Position numbers and translations under genes: made by a program
Notes under the pieces: generated by a model
The model's input: only the letters and a program-made list of their open reading frames with translations
Told to the model about the DNA's origin: nothing
Database searches by the model: none
Part shown: piece after piece, positions 27,546-37,251 of the stretch
Numbering within the stretch: the stretch's first letter is position 1
Layout of the letters: each line of letters starts with the position of its first letter
DNA from: Sphingobacterium humi
GTDB taxonomy: Bacteria > Bacteroidota > Bacteroidia > Sphingobacteriales > Sphingobacteriaceae
Reading direction: 5' to 3'
Length of the DNA: 64,000 bases
NCBI RefSeq assembly: GCF_009768885.1
Contig: NZ_WSQA01000002.1
Location: 310,001-374,000 of the forward strand

Positions 27546-29387
27546 CTAACGTTCTACCAACTCCTTTACCTCTTCACCTAAAGCATCGACCTTAAGCTCC
27601 TTGATTTTCAGCAATTCAGCCCAGCGAATAAAGGTGCCTATAAACACTATACCCATTAAGAGCATGGCAATAATAGCTAAACTGGCCAATAGGTATTGCT
27701 CATTAGGCAGGTAAATGGTTTTCACTTGTAAGTAGCCCGCCCAAAAGGTGATGATGGCCATAAATACCCCCGGAATAGCAGCACATAAGGCATAGCCCTT
27801 GCGGTTCATGCGCATCAGCATGGTGGTACATACAATTAAACCACAGGCCGCTAATAATTGGTTACTGATACCAAATAATGGCCATATACTGCTAACATTA
27901 CCTGTATACACTAAATAGCCCCAGGAGAAGGTAAATAAGGCCGAACATAGAATAACGCCAGGCCACCAGTTCTTATCTTTAAATGCTGGAATAACCGAGC
28001 CTAACATCTCCTGCAAAAAGAAACGACCAACGCGTGTTCCGGCATCAATAGCCGTTAAAATAAAGACCGCCTCAAACATAATGGCAAAGTTATACCAATA
28101 GGCCATCACATCGTCCATAAACGGCACCTTATCAAAAATATGGGCCATCCCGACGGCTAAGGAAACGGCTCCCCCGGTTCTACCGTGCAAATCAATACCA
28201 ATGCGGTCGATGAAATGCTGGAGATCTACGGCATGTAGCTCAGGGTGCATCGCCAGGAATTGATCATAAGCAGCAGCAGGGGTATTGATTGCGAAATAAT
28301 CACCCGGCATTAAGGTACATGCCGCAATTAAAGCCATCAATGCCACAAAGCCCTCAACCAACATAGCACCGTAGCCAACGAAAAGTATTTCACGCTCATT
28401 ACCAATCATTTTAGGTGTGGTACCTGTAGCGATGATAGCGTGAAAACCAGAGATTGCTCCACAGGCAATAACAATAAAAATAAAGGGCAATACAGGACCT
28501 CCGATTACGGGGCCTCCACCATTCACAAAGTTGGTTAAGGCAGGCATTTGGATCGTAGGTGCGACGAAGATAATCCCGATGGTCAGCATTAAGATGGTTC
28601 CGATTTTCAAATAGGTTGAAAGATAATCTCTCGGCACCAACAGCAACCAAATAGGCAATACGGAAGCAAAGAAACCATAAACAGCGATAGCAATGGAAAT
28701 GGTGCCTATACTCCAATTGAATAGATTGGCAATAGCCGGCATCTCCATGAGGTTATGTCCGGAGATAATTCCTACAATCAAAAGCACCCCTCCTAGAATA
28801 CTGGCAAAAGTCACGGATCCCTCGCGATAGCGCATAATCAAGCCCATTAAAATGGCAATAGGCATGGTCAGGATAATCGTAAATAAAGACCAAGGCGCTT
28901 CATGCATCGCCGATATACAGGCTAGAGATAGCCCGGCTAGGGTTAAAATCAAGATAAACAAAACGGCAATTCCTGCAATGGTGCCGATAGGTTTAGAAAT
29001 CTCTTTGGAAGCAATGGTTGCTAAACTTTCCCCTTTATGGCGAACAGATGCAAACAGCACCACCATGTCATGCACACCACCACCTAATACACAGCCAATA
29101 AGAATCCAAAGGGCACCTGGCAGGTATCCGAATTGAGCGGCCAACACCGGCCCTACTAATGGCCCTGCTGCAGCAATAGCAGCAAAGTGATGGCCAAAAA
29201 GCACTTTCTTATCGGTTTTTACATAATCTTGTCCGTCGGCAAATTCAACCGCCGGGGTCACGTTCTTGGCATTCAGGCGCAACACCTTGTTGGCAAGAAA
29301 GATTCCATAGAAGCGATAGGCAATAGCAAAAATAAGTAAGGATGCGAAAATCAATGTTAATGCATTGATTCCATTTAAATCAATCAT
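27546..29387 (-). CDS. cstA: carbon starvation protein CstA family transporter
   Basis: A 613-residue integral membrane protein with about 16 predicted membrane segments. CstA-family signatures are present: FGHHFAAIAAAGPLVGPVLAAQ is broken here only for length (key part GHHFAAIAAAGPLVGP), GCVLGGGVHDM, and FHAIIATGTTPKMI, with TAIDAGTRVGRF and the C-terminal domain near the end. E. coli members import peptides or pyruvate during carbon limitation. At 613 residues it is of the shorter type (E. coli CstA is about 700). It has its own promoter region, separated by a terminator from the FAD oxidoreductase operon. Confidence 0.9.
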   Translation of the reverse strand: MIDLNGINALTLIFASLLIFAIAYRFYGIFLANKVLRLNAKNVTPAVEFADGQDYVKTDKKVLFGHHFAAIAAAGPLVGPVLAAQFGYLPGALWILIGCVLGGGVHDMVVLFASVRHKGESLATIASKEISKPIGTIAGIAVLFILILTLAGLSLACISAMHEAPWSLFTIILTMPIAILMGLIMRYREGSVTFASILGGVLLIVGIISGHNLMEMPAIANLFNWSIGTISIAIAVYGFFASVLPIWLLLVPRDYLSTYLKIGTILMLTIGIIFVAPTIQMPALTNFVNGGGPVIGGPVLPFIFIVIACGAISGFHAIIATGTTPKMIGNEREILFVGYGAMLVEGFVALMALIAACTLMPGDYFAINTPAAAYDQFLAMHPELHAVDLQHFIDRIGIDLHGRTGGAVSLAVGMAHIFDKVPFMDDVMAYWYNFAIMFEAVFILTAIDAGTRVGRFFLQEMLGSVIPAFKDKNWWPGVILCSALFTFSWGYLVYTGNVSSIWPLFGISNQLLAACGLIVCTTMLMRMNRKGYALCAAIPGVFMAIITFWAGYLQVKTIYLPNEQYLLASLAIIAMLLMGIVFIGTFIRWAELLKIKELKVDALGEEVKELVER

Positions 29388-29410
29388 ATTGTATGTGTTT
29401 AGGTATAATT

Positions 29411-29448
29411 ACAAAAATGGAGAGTAATCAGGATTGACACTCTCCATT
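29411..29448 (-). terminator. terminator of the second SusC/D operon
   Basis: A 10-bp stem AATGGAGAGT / ACTCTCCATT with a 13-nt loop, running into T residues in the minus direction, 29 bases after the stop of the FAD-dependent oxidoreductase gene. Confidence 0.75.
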
Positions 29449-29476
29449 CTAGTACAAATTAACTAAATCATTTTGG

Positions 29477-31381
29477 TTATGCGTAACATCTTATTTCAAA
29501 AACTCGTGCATTTTCATCATCATGCGCTTTTTTCGCGATAAGTTTAACCTTATCCACGCTTACGGATTGGAAACTATGCACCACTTTACGCAAGAAATTA
29601 TCCGTAACCTCTTCCTTCTTCACCAAGGTATTTCCCTTGTATAGCTCTACAACATAGTCCTTCAGCATTTCAGGTTGAGGCCCACGCTTTTGATTTTTCA
29701 TGACAGATGCTTCTCCAGACAGGCGTAGATGTCGGTTCAATCCGCTATCGAAAGTAAACTCTACCGTACTGATGTTTTGTGGTTTAGACCAACTTAACTC
29801 AATGGATTGTTCGCCATTTACCAAGCTTGCCCGCCATTGGTGACTATCGCCATCCTGCACATCCCGGTTATAACCATCAATAACCTTATTCGCTTCGAAT
29901 CCAGCTAAGGCGGAAGATGCTGCAACTTTAGCCTGTAAGGCTAAATCGAGTTTATCTTCATTCTTCATTTTTAAGATGGCCTGATCCTGACGTAATAACA
30001 ATTGCTGATACTGTTGCAGCTTCGCTTTGTTCTGTGCCAGTTTACGTGGCGTAAGCCCTTCTTTTACGCAGAAGGCCACAGCTGTACCAATGGCCTGCCC
30101 TAGCGTCGCACAGGTCGCCATTACGCGCGTAGTAGATAAAGCCACGTGGGTTACTGAAATATTCCGACCCGCCATCACTAAGTTTTCAAAAGTTTTGCTG
30201 TATAAACTACGCAAAGGAATGGAGTACGGCCCTTTTAAGCTTATCGAACGGAACGGGCTTAATGAGGTATCGTCCATACCCGCCGGCAAGTGATCGTCTA
30301 ATGGCCAGCCACCATAGGCACAACGGTCTTCGAAGTTCTCCAATTTCAATATATCGTTTTGTGTCAACACGTAATCCCCAGTAATTCTTCTACTTTCGCG
30401 CTTGCCCGGAATGGCACCAAACCATGATAAGGCCCAGTTTGCAGACTCCGGATGGTTTCCTGAGTTCTTTATATAATCCCAAACGCCAAATACGACGCCC
30501 ATCAGGTCGTGACGAATCTTTTGCCCATCATTCACGATGTTTTCCAAGCCTCCTAATTCAATCCACCAGTAGCCATACTCCCAGGAATGGATGCGACGAT
30601 GTTTGAAATCGGAGAATTCGTACTTGCGAGCCCAACTTGGCGCCTTGAACGGCATCGGCTTATCGTGTTTTTGCGATTGGAACAATAAACTATTACCCAT
30701 GGTAATATCATCACGGGTTTCTAAGCCTAGAGGCTCATTGTATTCGGATTTTGCTTCCCGACCACGCATAAATTCTGCACCTGCTAATGCAGCTAGGGTA
30801 CCATCGCCGGTACAGTCAGCGAAGTACTTCGCTTTAACCTTATAGATTTCCTCTGTCTGCGAACAGTAGGCTTGTATTTCCGTAATTTTATTGCCGCTAG
30901 TTTTGACATCATAAAGCATGGCATCAAACAATAGGGTGATGTTAGGATTTGAAAGTACTTTATCGTACATCACATAATCGAACATTTCCCAGGATGCCTG
31001 CGGATTGGTATAGGATTCGGTCAACATCGTTTCTTCGATAATCCCGGTTTCTCGCCACACTTGTCCTAATGCGGTAGAACCACAAATATGCATGCGGATT
31101 TCGGAACTTGCATTACCGCCTAAGCGAGAGCGATTCTGGATCAAAATCACTTTCAAGCCGTTTCTAGCAGCGGCCAAGGCATTACAGTAACCTGCCATAC
31201 CACCACCGGCTACCATATAATCGGTTTCCATATTGCGAATGGCAAAAATAGATTCAGGTCCTTTCACAATTTCTTCTTTATGATCTTTGTCGGTAATCGT
31301 TTTCGCGAATACCGGATCCACCAGTAACGCGCCTGAGCCAATTCCTATGGCCTTTAAAAAATCTCTTCTGTTATTTTTCAT
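29477..31381 (-). CDS. exported FAD-dependent oxidoreductase (PF12831 type)
   Basis: 634 residues. The N-terminus NNRRDFLKAIGIGSGALL is a twin-arginine-type signal, implying export after cofactor loading. The FAD fold starts with YMVAGGGMAGYCNALAAARNG (dinucleotide motif GGGMAG) and continues with RSRLGGNASSEIRMHICG; YFADCTGDGTLAALAG and LVMAGRNISVTHVA are typical of the FAD-dependent oxidoreductase family often found in glycan loci. The last 150 residues resemble an F5/8-type discoidin fold (ANKVIDGYNRD, SIELSWSKPQNISTVEFTFD, VHSFQSVSVDKVKLIAKK). The start codon overlaps the end of the previous gene by 11 bases, suggesting coupling. The substrate is unknown. Confidence 0.85.
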   Translation of the reverse strand: MKNNRRDFLKAIGIGSGALLVDPVFAKTITDKDHKEEIVKGPESIFAIRNMETDYMVAGGGMAGYCNALAAARNGLKVILIQNRSRLGGNASSEIRMHICGSTALGQVWRETGIIEETMLTESYTNPQASWEMFDYVMYDKVLSNPNITLLFDAMLYDVKTSGNKITEIQAYCSQTEEIYKVKAKYFADCTGDGTLAALAGAEFMRGREAKSEYNEPLGLETRDDITMGNSLLFQSQKHDKPMPFKAPSWARKYEFSDFKHRRIHSWEYGYWWIELGGLENIVNDGQKIRHDLMGVVFGVWDYIKNSGNHPESANWALSWFGAIPGKRESRRITGDYVLTQNDILKLENFEDRCAYGGWPLDDHLPAGMDDTSLSPFRSISLKGPYSIPLRSLYSKTFENLVMAGRNISVTHVALSTTRVMATCATLGQAIGTAVAFCVKEGLTPRKLAQNKAKLQQYQQLLLRQDQAILKMKNEDKLDLALQAKVAASSALAGFEANKVIDGYNRDVQDGDSHQWRASLVNGEQSIELSWSKPQNISTVEFTFDSGLNRHLRLSGEASVMKNQKRGPQPEMLKDYVVELYKGNTLVKKEEVTDNFLRKVVHSFQSVSVDKVKLIAKKAHDDENARVFEIRCYA

Positions 31382-32324
31382 GGTTTATAATTTTTAAGAT
31401 TAGTTCTTTCTGCTTTGGAGAAGCCTTGCTGGATTGCTGAAACTGCATCAAAAGGTCTTTACTCTCCTTATTAGGATTGGCAATAGATTTAATTACTTCT
31501 GTAGTTACATGGGGCTTAAGCGCTGATAACCTATGCAATACAGCATTGTATTGTTTAGGGTCTTTGAGATATCCCTTTTCTAGTACATCGATGGCATAAT
31601 GCGGTACGAAATCATCTTCTGCAAATAATAAAGCAACCACCTCTTGCTGGTATTTTTTCAAATCAGACTCACTGAGCTGCTTGAGAAAATACTCCTGATA
31701 GACCGGCACTTTCGACTGTGCAAAGTAACTTGCCCAAGCTCTTTCCTGATAATGTGTTTGGGCATATTGATACAAAGCTTGCTTAATCGATCCATTGACG
31801 ATATGCCAAAGCGTATACACCGTATACAGGGCACCCGGCACAGTGACATTAGAAAACAAAGGCGAAGTAGGCTTAGTAACCGCATCCACTTCCAAGGAAT
31901 ACTTCTTTGCCTCCTTATCCAACAGATCTTCCACCTGATAATCACGAAGCACAGATAAACTGTCTAACATAATCTCTTGTAGACGCTTATAATCGGTATC
32001 CTCAAAATATTGATGATCAAACTTCGTGAAATGGAAGTCATTGTCGCGACTAAAATGGTGATAGTTGCCGAGTAGGTCCCAGAACAGATTTACCTCGATT
32101 GGGAGACATACTTGGTCGTTACACACATTGGTTTGAAGCTGGGTGGCAAAGTAAAAAGCCTTGCTATCAGGATCTTCAACCACATAAACCGGAAAACTCA
32201 AGGTATCATTGACAGTATAGGTCATGATGGGTTGCTGCTCTTTCTTTAAGGCAGTCCAGGACTGGGCTGCTGCTGTAAAACAGCATAGCCATATGAAACC
32301 TATACAAATCAAAGTTTTAATCAT
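31371..32324 (-). CDS. exported protein of unknown family
   Basis: 317 residues with a signal peptide ending AAAQ near residue 21. The N-terminal 110 residues are beta-rich (IMTYTVNDTLSFPVYVVED, AFYFATQLQTNVCNDQVCLP) with a CNDQVC cysteine pair; a disulfide or metal site is conceivable. The C-terminal half is helical with HEAT-like units (YAQTHYQERAWASYFAQS, EVVALLFAEDDFVPHYAIDVLEKG, LSALKPHVTTEVIKSIA). It lies between susD and the FAD oxidoreductase and overlaps the latter by 11 bases, so the two probably act together outside the cytoplasm. I do not recognise the family. Confidence 0.65.
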   Translation of the reverse strand: MIKTLICIGFIWLCCFTAAAQSWTALKKEQQPIMTYTVNDTLSFPVYVVEDPDSKAFYFATQLQTNVCNDQVCLPIEVNLFWDLLGNYHHFSRDNDFHFTKFDHQYFEDTDYKRLQEIMLDSLSVLRDYQVEDLLDKEAKKYSLEVDAVTKPTSPLFSNVTVPGALYTVYTLWHIVNGSIKQALYQYAQTHYQERAWASYFAQSKVPVYQEYFLKQLSESDLKKYQQEVVALLFAEDDFVPHYAIDVLEKGYLKDPKQYNAVLHRLSALKPHVTTEVIKSIANPNKESKDLLMQFQQSSKASPKQKELILKIINHEK

Positions 32325-32371
32325 AGTATATCCGTTTTCTCTTTGTTAATTTTTCTAGCTAAGTAAAAACC

Positions 32372-34054
32372 TTAGTAATTAGGATTCTGTTTAAGACCAC
32401 TTGTTAAAACTTCGGTTGATGGGATTGGCCATAGATACTGTTTTTTAGCATCAAACTTCCGGATGGCAATCTGTTTTACTAAGCCTTCTGTATAAAAAGG
32501 CGTGATATCTGCCACACCATCTGCATCTACAGCTGGTGCACTTGGTAAAAACCATTTCCCAGGATTCACAACCTTTGCCACTAGATCTCCCGGATCTAAA
32601 AGCCCATAATTAGGTTTATTTAATACTTTTTCTGCTAATTTCCAGCGGATTATATCCATATAGCGGAGGCCTTCAAAGGCAAACTCCATTCTACGTTCAG
32701 CGCGTACTATTTTGCGAAGGTCTACTTGACTGCCTAGTACTACCTTCGGATAACCAGCAGCAGCCGAATTTACCTTATATGCCCTCGCCCGTACTTGATT
32801 GATTGCATCAACAACAGATTGATCCAGTTCATTGGCTTCAATTTTCGCTTCCGCATAAATTAATAATACATCGGCATACCTGATGATAATGTTATCAGGC
32901 TCCACGCGCCATGAATTCAATAACCAATCAGAATCAACGCCTTTTCGCCAAACCAGCCCATTAAAGGATGCATAGGTAGCAACGGCACGATTATCATTAT
33001 TATTGACATCAGCATTGGTAGATACTTTCTTCGTTTTTAAGGCTAAAGGATGCGGATTATAAATAAAATCTAAATGTGCTTCACCAAAAGGTACAATCGT
33101 AGCATTACAACGTGGGTCGCGATTAGCAAACGGATTCTTAGGATCAAATAACGGCGACTTATCAATAGTTAAACCATCGCTACAGTAGAACGAGAACAAG
33201 AGATCCCAAGATGGATCAAACTGCGCCCAACCACCTGCATTTCTAGACACATAGGATTGGCGGCCGCCCACAGCAACACCTAAAGCAATAGAACGCGGCA
33301 ATAAAAAGATAGATTCCGGAGATTGCTTGGTTCGCGAAAGAAATAAGTTACCAAAATCTGTATGTAACTGATATTTCCCTAAATCCATACAGGCCTTTGC
33401 AGCAGTTTTAGCCGTTTGAAAATCGCCTCTATAAAGCGCAATTCTAGCTTTCATGGCTAAGGCAGCTCCTTTAGTCACCCGCTTGAGCTCATTGGAGCTA
33501 TAGGACTCCTTCAAGTTTGTAATAGCGAAGTCGAAATCTTCATAGATTTTCTTAAGGACTTCCGCCGGGTCAGACTGACCGATGGCCATAGCGTCCTCAA
33601 TACTTAAGGTTTTATCGGTATATACTACATTTCCATAATGACTCAACAAATAGGAATACATACAAGCACGCACGAAACGCGCTTCTCCTTTGTAGGCGTT
33701 TAATTGAGCCTCTGGCAAGGTGCCTGCAGCTCTATCCATACTTTCTAATACAACATTGGCACGCGATATCGCTTTGTAGGTATCACGCCAATTAGTAACC
33801 ACATAGGCAGTTTGCCCGTTGATAGTCGCATTGGTAATATCGGTCAATCCATCGCGATTGATCCAATCGTCAGTCCATTCATCGGCATCCTTCTTCCATA
33901 GGGCTTCGCGGTAAAGGTCGTTTAGCGACATCACCAATTCATCCGCATTGGAGTTCCAGGTTTCACTAGACCCTTGGGAAAGCGGATTCAAGTCGAGTTT
34001 TTGACAAGATAACATCGACAAGGAAAGACATATATATAAAAGTTTATTTTTCAT
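32372..34054 (-). CDS. SusD/RagB family nutrient-binding lipoprotein
   Basis: 560 residues with lipobox MLSC (Cys17) followed by QKLDLNPLSQGSSETW, a typical SusD start. TPR-like SusD features: AISRANVVLESMDRA, KGEARFVRACMYSYLLSHYGNVVYTD is split here for length (core ARFVRACMYSYLLSHYGN), ALAMKARIALYRGDF, and the C-terminal IVRAERRMEFAFEGLRYMDIIRWK followed by LWPIPSTEVLTSGLKQNPNY. It lies 11 bases downstream of its susC partner. Its ligand is unknown; the linked exported oxidoreductase suggests a substrate that needs redox processing rather than plain hydrolysis. Confidence 0.95.
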   Translation of the reverse strand: MKNKLLYICLSLSMLSCQKLDLNPLSQGSSETWNSNADELVMSLNDLYREALWKKDADEWTDDWINRDGLTDITNATINGQTAYVVTNWRDTYKAISRANVVLESMDRAAGTLPEAQLNAYKGEARFVRACMYSYLLSHYGNVVYTDKTLSIEDAMAIGQSDPAEVLKKIYEDFDFAITNLKESYSSNELKRVTKGAALAMKARIALYRGDFQTAKTAAKACMDLGKYQLHTDFGNLFLSRTKQSPESIFLLPRSIALGVAVGGRQSYVSRNAGGWAQFDPSWDLLFSFYCSDGLTIDKSPLFDPKNPFANRDPRCNATIVPFGEAHLDFIYNPHPLALKTKKVSTNADVNNNDNRAVATYASFNGLVWRKGVDSDWLLNSWRVEPDNIIIRYADVLLIYAEAKIEANELDQSVVDAINQVRARAYKVNSAAAGYPKVVLGSQVDLRKIVRAERRMEFAFEGLRYMDIIRWKLAEKVLNKPNYGLLDPGDLVAKVVNPGKWFLPSAPAVDADGVADITPFYTEGLVKQIAIRKFDAKKQYLWPIPSTEVLTSGLKQNPNY

Positions 34055-34065
34055 GATGTTGGCGA

Positions 34066-37000
34066 TTAAAATTTCACATTTACTCCAAATAAAAAGGAGG
34101 CTGTAATTGGGTAATTAAACTTCTGCATTTCCGGATCCCAACCTTTTGGAAACTTATTAACCGTTAAGATATCATTGGCGGTAAAAGAGAAGCCTAAGCC
34201 TTGCACATGATATTTAGTCAAGAATGCTTCCGGAATCTGGTAGGAAAGGCTTACCGACTTCAAGCGGAAGTACTTCCCGTTAATCATCCAAAAATCAGAC
34301 ATCGCATAGTTATTACTGGCAGAGGTATTTGAATAGCGCGGATATTGCGCATTTCTATTCTGCTCTTCGGAATTGTATTTACTCCAAGTATTGCCATCTA
34401 ATATCGATAGGAAATTACCCCAGTTCTGCTGATAAGGTTGAATCATATCGGCCGTTTGACGGGTGTTTTGTTTACCAACGCCTTGCACCACCACATTTAA
34501 GTTCAATCCACTGTAGCCAACATTTATTTGGCCACCATACAAGTATTGAGGCAGTGACCCGCCAAGTAATACGCGGTCATACTCAGGAGAAATCTTACCG
34601 TCAGGTGTACCATCAGGACCAGAAATATCACGATACTTCACGTCACCAGGTTTAACATTGGCATTCAATACCGGTGAATTAGCCACTTCATCTGCCGTTT
34701 GGAAAAGACCATCTGAGATATAACCATACCATTCGTTAAATTCTGAGCCTTGCTTTTTCACTTGATCGCCTAAGAACTCTGTACCTCCAAGATCGCCCAT
34801 CTTAGATTTGAAATTGGAAATATTAAAAGAGATGCCATAATTAAACTTATTAATTCTGTCCTTCCATCCTAATGTTAGCTCCCAGCCTTTGGTATCCATA
34901 ATCCCGGTATTCTGATTTGGGTTTTCAAAGCCTATATAGCCAGGAATCTGCAAGGCCAATAACATATCTGATGTTATTTTCTTATAGACATCAAACGTAG
35001 CACTCAAGCGATTGTTTAACCCGATAAAATCCAATCCCATATCGTAGGATTCTGTTTTCTCCCAAGTAATATCGCGAATAGCATACTGCCATTGCGCTGC
35101 TGATTGCGCAGATACAACCTCGTTACCATTGTAGAATAAGGCCCCATTTGAGAATTGAATCAACGATTGATAAGGATAATTACCTATACGCTCATTACCT
35201 AAAGTACCGTAAGAAGCCCGAATTTTAAAGAAATTCAACCAGGAGATTTCTTTCATGAAGCTCTCTTCAGAAACTGTCCATGCTGCCGACACGGATGGGA
35301 ATACACCCCAACGGAAGTCCTTAGCGAAGCGTGAGGACCCGTCGTACCTGATATTCGCCTGAATAAAGTATTTATTGGCGTAGTTATACATGGCGCGCCC
35401 AAAATAAGACCTGTAAGCATTTTCATAAGCCGACCCGTTGTTATCACGGAAGTCCAGTGGACCAATATCAAGATAGGGATAGCCGCTTAGTAGGTATTGA
35501 TCTCTTGAGGCACCAAGGCTTTCATTATTTAAGTAGAAAAACTCGTAACCTGCCAATAGGTTCAGGTTATGTTTTCCAAAGCCTTTCGTATAGTTTCCAA
35601 GGAATTGGGTGGTATATTGGTATTCTTCTACCCTACCTTCGTTAAGTTTGGTCGCATCGAATCCATTGATATAGCCTAGGCGTTGATCTGGATTGTTCCA
35701 AGCCGTATAAGGCACTTTGGTTTTAAATAATTTCGAACGGTTGAAGTTAAATATTGGCGCAATGACCCCAGTCAATGTCAAGCCATCTAAAGGCTTCACA
35801 TCCAAGCCTACCTTACCCCCAAATTGAGAATACTGGTATTTATTGTGTCCACCGAAGTTTAACATGCCATAGATGTTATCTCCATCCTTTCCGGAAGCTA
35901 AGCGTCCATCATCCCACATAGCAGCATAAATAGGTGCTGTAATTCCCATACGATACATTGGATCGATTAAGCCTCCGAAGCCCGGATTATCCTGATCAAC
36001 AGTATTGATATAAGGCCGATTATCCGTCGTACGCTTAAAGTTTAAGTCGATTACAGCAGATAAATATTTATTTACATCGATGTTATTATTTACGCGAGCC
36101 GTTAATCTTTCATAATTCCGATGCACATATAAAGCATCCGTATCATCATAACCTAATGAAAACCGTGTTCTCAAATGCTTCCCTGACCCTGAAACCGCTA
36201 ACTGATGACTCTGTCTATTTGCTCTTTTCTTTAGCAACACATCTTGCCAATCGGTGATTGGATACTGATTCGGATTCTCCTTATTCAGGTTGATATAGTT
36301 ATCCACTAAATCTTTAGCATAAATAGGATATTCATTGGCGTTGTTATTATTATCGTTCCAACGCAATTCATTCACCAGTTGCAAATAGCGTTGCGCACCT
36401 ACATACTCAGGAAGCTCTGTTGGAGTTTCAAAACCAAGGTCGGTGTTATACTCCAGGGATAGTTTCCCATCTACGCCTCTTTTGGAAGTGATCAAAATAA
36501 CCCCTGCTGCCGCTCTGGAACCGTAAATAGAAGCTGATGCGGCATCCTTTAACACTGTAACATTCTCGATGTCGTTCGGATTTACCTGATCCAGCCCACT
36601 AATAGGCACCCCATCAAGAATTACCAGCGGATTTAGCCCACCTTCTGTAATGGTGGTAATCCCGCGTACGCGAATGGTAGCTGCAGCACCCGGCGCATTA
36701 TTCGTACGGGTGGCCATTACCCCAGGCACGGCACCTTGTAAAGCTTGGGAGAGCTGCGTTGTTTTACGCACGGCGATATCCTTCCCGTCGACGGAAGAAA
36801 CCGCCCCGGTCAGGTCTTTTTTCTGCACTGTACCATAACCAATGACCACCACTTCATCCAGTTCAGTATCATCAGGTTTTAGGCGAATTAAAATACTGTT
36901 AGTTTGGTTTACTTTGGCAACAAAATTCATTACTGAATCGCGCTGGAACCCCATATGGTGCACATAAATATTATATACACCATCCACGGTCAGGTTTTCC

Positions 37001-37212
37001 AGGTTAAACATCCCCTCGGCATTGGAACCTACGGTTTGTTTTTGCTGGGTTTTCACATTTAGAACTTCCACGGTTGCATTTGGGATGGCCCCACCATCCG
37101 TCGAGATTACTTTTCCGGTTGCTTTGGTCTGGGATTGTGCCGAAGCTTGTTGGAAAAGAATCAATAGCCCATAGATTAGTAACGGGTAGATTACTTTACT
37201 TTTCATGGTCAT
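34066..37212 (-). CDS. SusC/RagA family TonB-dependent transporter without STN domain
   Basis: 1048 residues. The signal peptide ends QASAQ near residue 26 and is followed directly by a carboxypeptidase-like domain (ATGKVISTDGGAIPNATVEV), the linker ELDEVVVIGYGTVQKKDLTGA and the plug (LQGAVPGVMATRTNN, NPLVILDGVPISGL, NDIENVTVLKDAASASIYGS), then the barrel ending ASFLFGVNVKF. There is no STN domain at the N-terminus, unlike the other SusC of the window, although this gene is also preceded by fecR and an ECF sigma gene. It forms a transport pair with the following SusD. Confidence 0.95.
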   Translation of the reverse strand: MTMKSKVIYPLLIYGLLILFQQASAQSQTKATGKVISTDGGAIPNATVEVLNVKTQQKQTVGSNAEGMFNLENLTVDGVYNIYVHHMGFQRDSVMNFVAKVNQTNSILIRLKPDDTELDEVVVIGYGTVQKKDLTGAVSSVDGKDIAVRKTTQLSQALQGAVPGVMATRTNNAPGAAATIRVRGITTITEGGLNPLVILDGVPISGLDQVNPNDIENVTVLKDAASASIYGSRAAAGVILITSKRGVDGKLSLEYNTDLGFETPTELPEYVGAQRYLQLVNELRWNDNNNNANEYPIYAKDLVDNYINLNKENPNQYPITDWQDVLLKKRANRQSHQLAVSGSGKHLRTRFSLGYDDTDALYVHRNYERLTARVNNNIDVNKYLSAVIDLNFKRTTDNRPYINTVDQDNPGFGGLIDPMYRMGITAPIYAAMWDDGRLASGKDGDNIYGMLNFGGHNKYQYSQFGGKVGLDVKPLDGLTLTGVIAPIFNFNRSKLFKTKVPYTAWNNPDQRLGYINGFDATKLNEGRVEEYQYTTQFLGNYTKGFGKHNLNLLAGYEFFYLNNESLGASRDQYLLSGYPYLDIGPLDFRDNNGSAYENAYRSYFGRAMYNYANKYFIQANIRYDGSSRFAKDFRWGVFPSVSAAWTVSEESFMKEISWLNFFKIRASYGTLGNERIGNYPYQSLIQFSNGALFYNGNEVVSAQSAAQWQYAIRDITWEKTESYDMGLDFIGLNNRLSATFDVYKKITSDMLLALQIPGYIGFENPNQNTGIMDTKGWELTLGWKDRINKFNYGISFNISNFKSKMGDLGGTEFLGDQVKKQGSEFNEWYGYISDGLFQTADEVANSPVLNANVKPGDVKYRDISGPDGTPDGKISPEYDRVLLGGSLPQYLYGGQINVGYSGLNLNVVVQGVGKQNTRQTADMIQPYQQNWGNFLSILDGNTWSKYNSEEQNRNAQYPRYSNTSASNNYAMSDFWMINGKYFRLKSVSLSYQIPEAFLTKYHVQGLGFSFTANDILTVNKFPKGWDPEMQKFNYPITASFLFGVNVKF

Positions 37213-37251
37213 AAGATTAATTTATAAAAGGTTTTTGGTTACTGAAATTTG

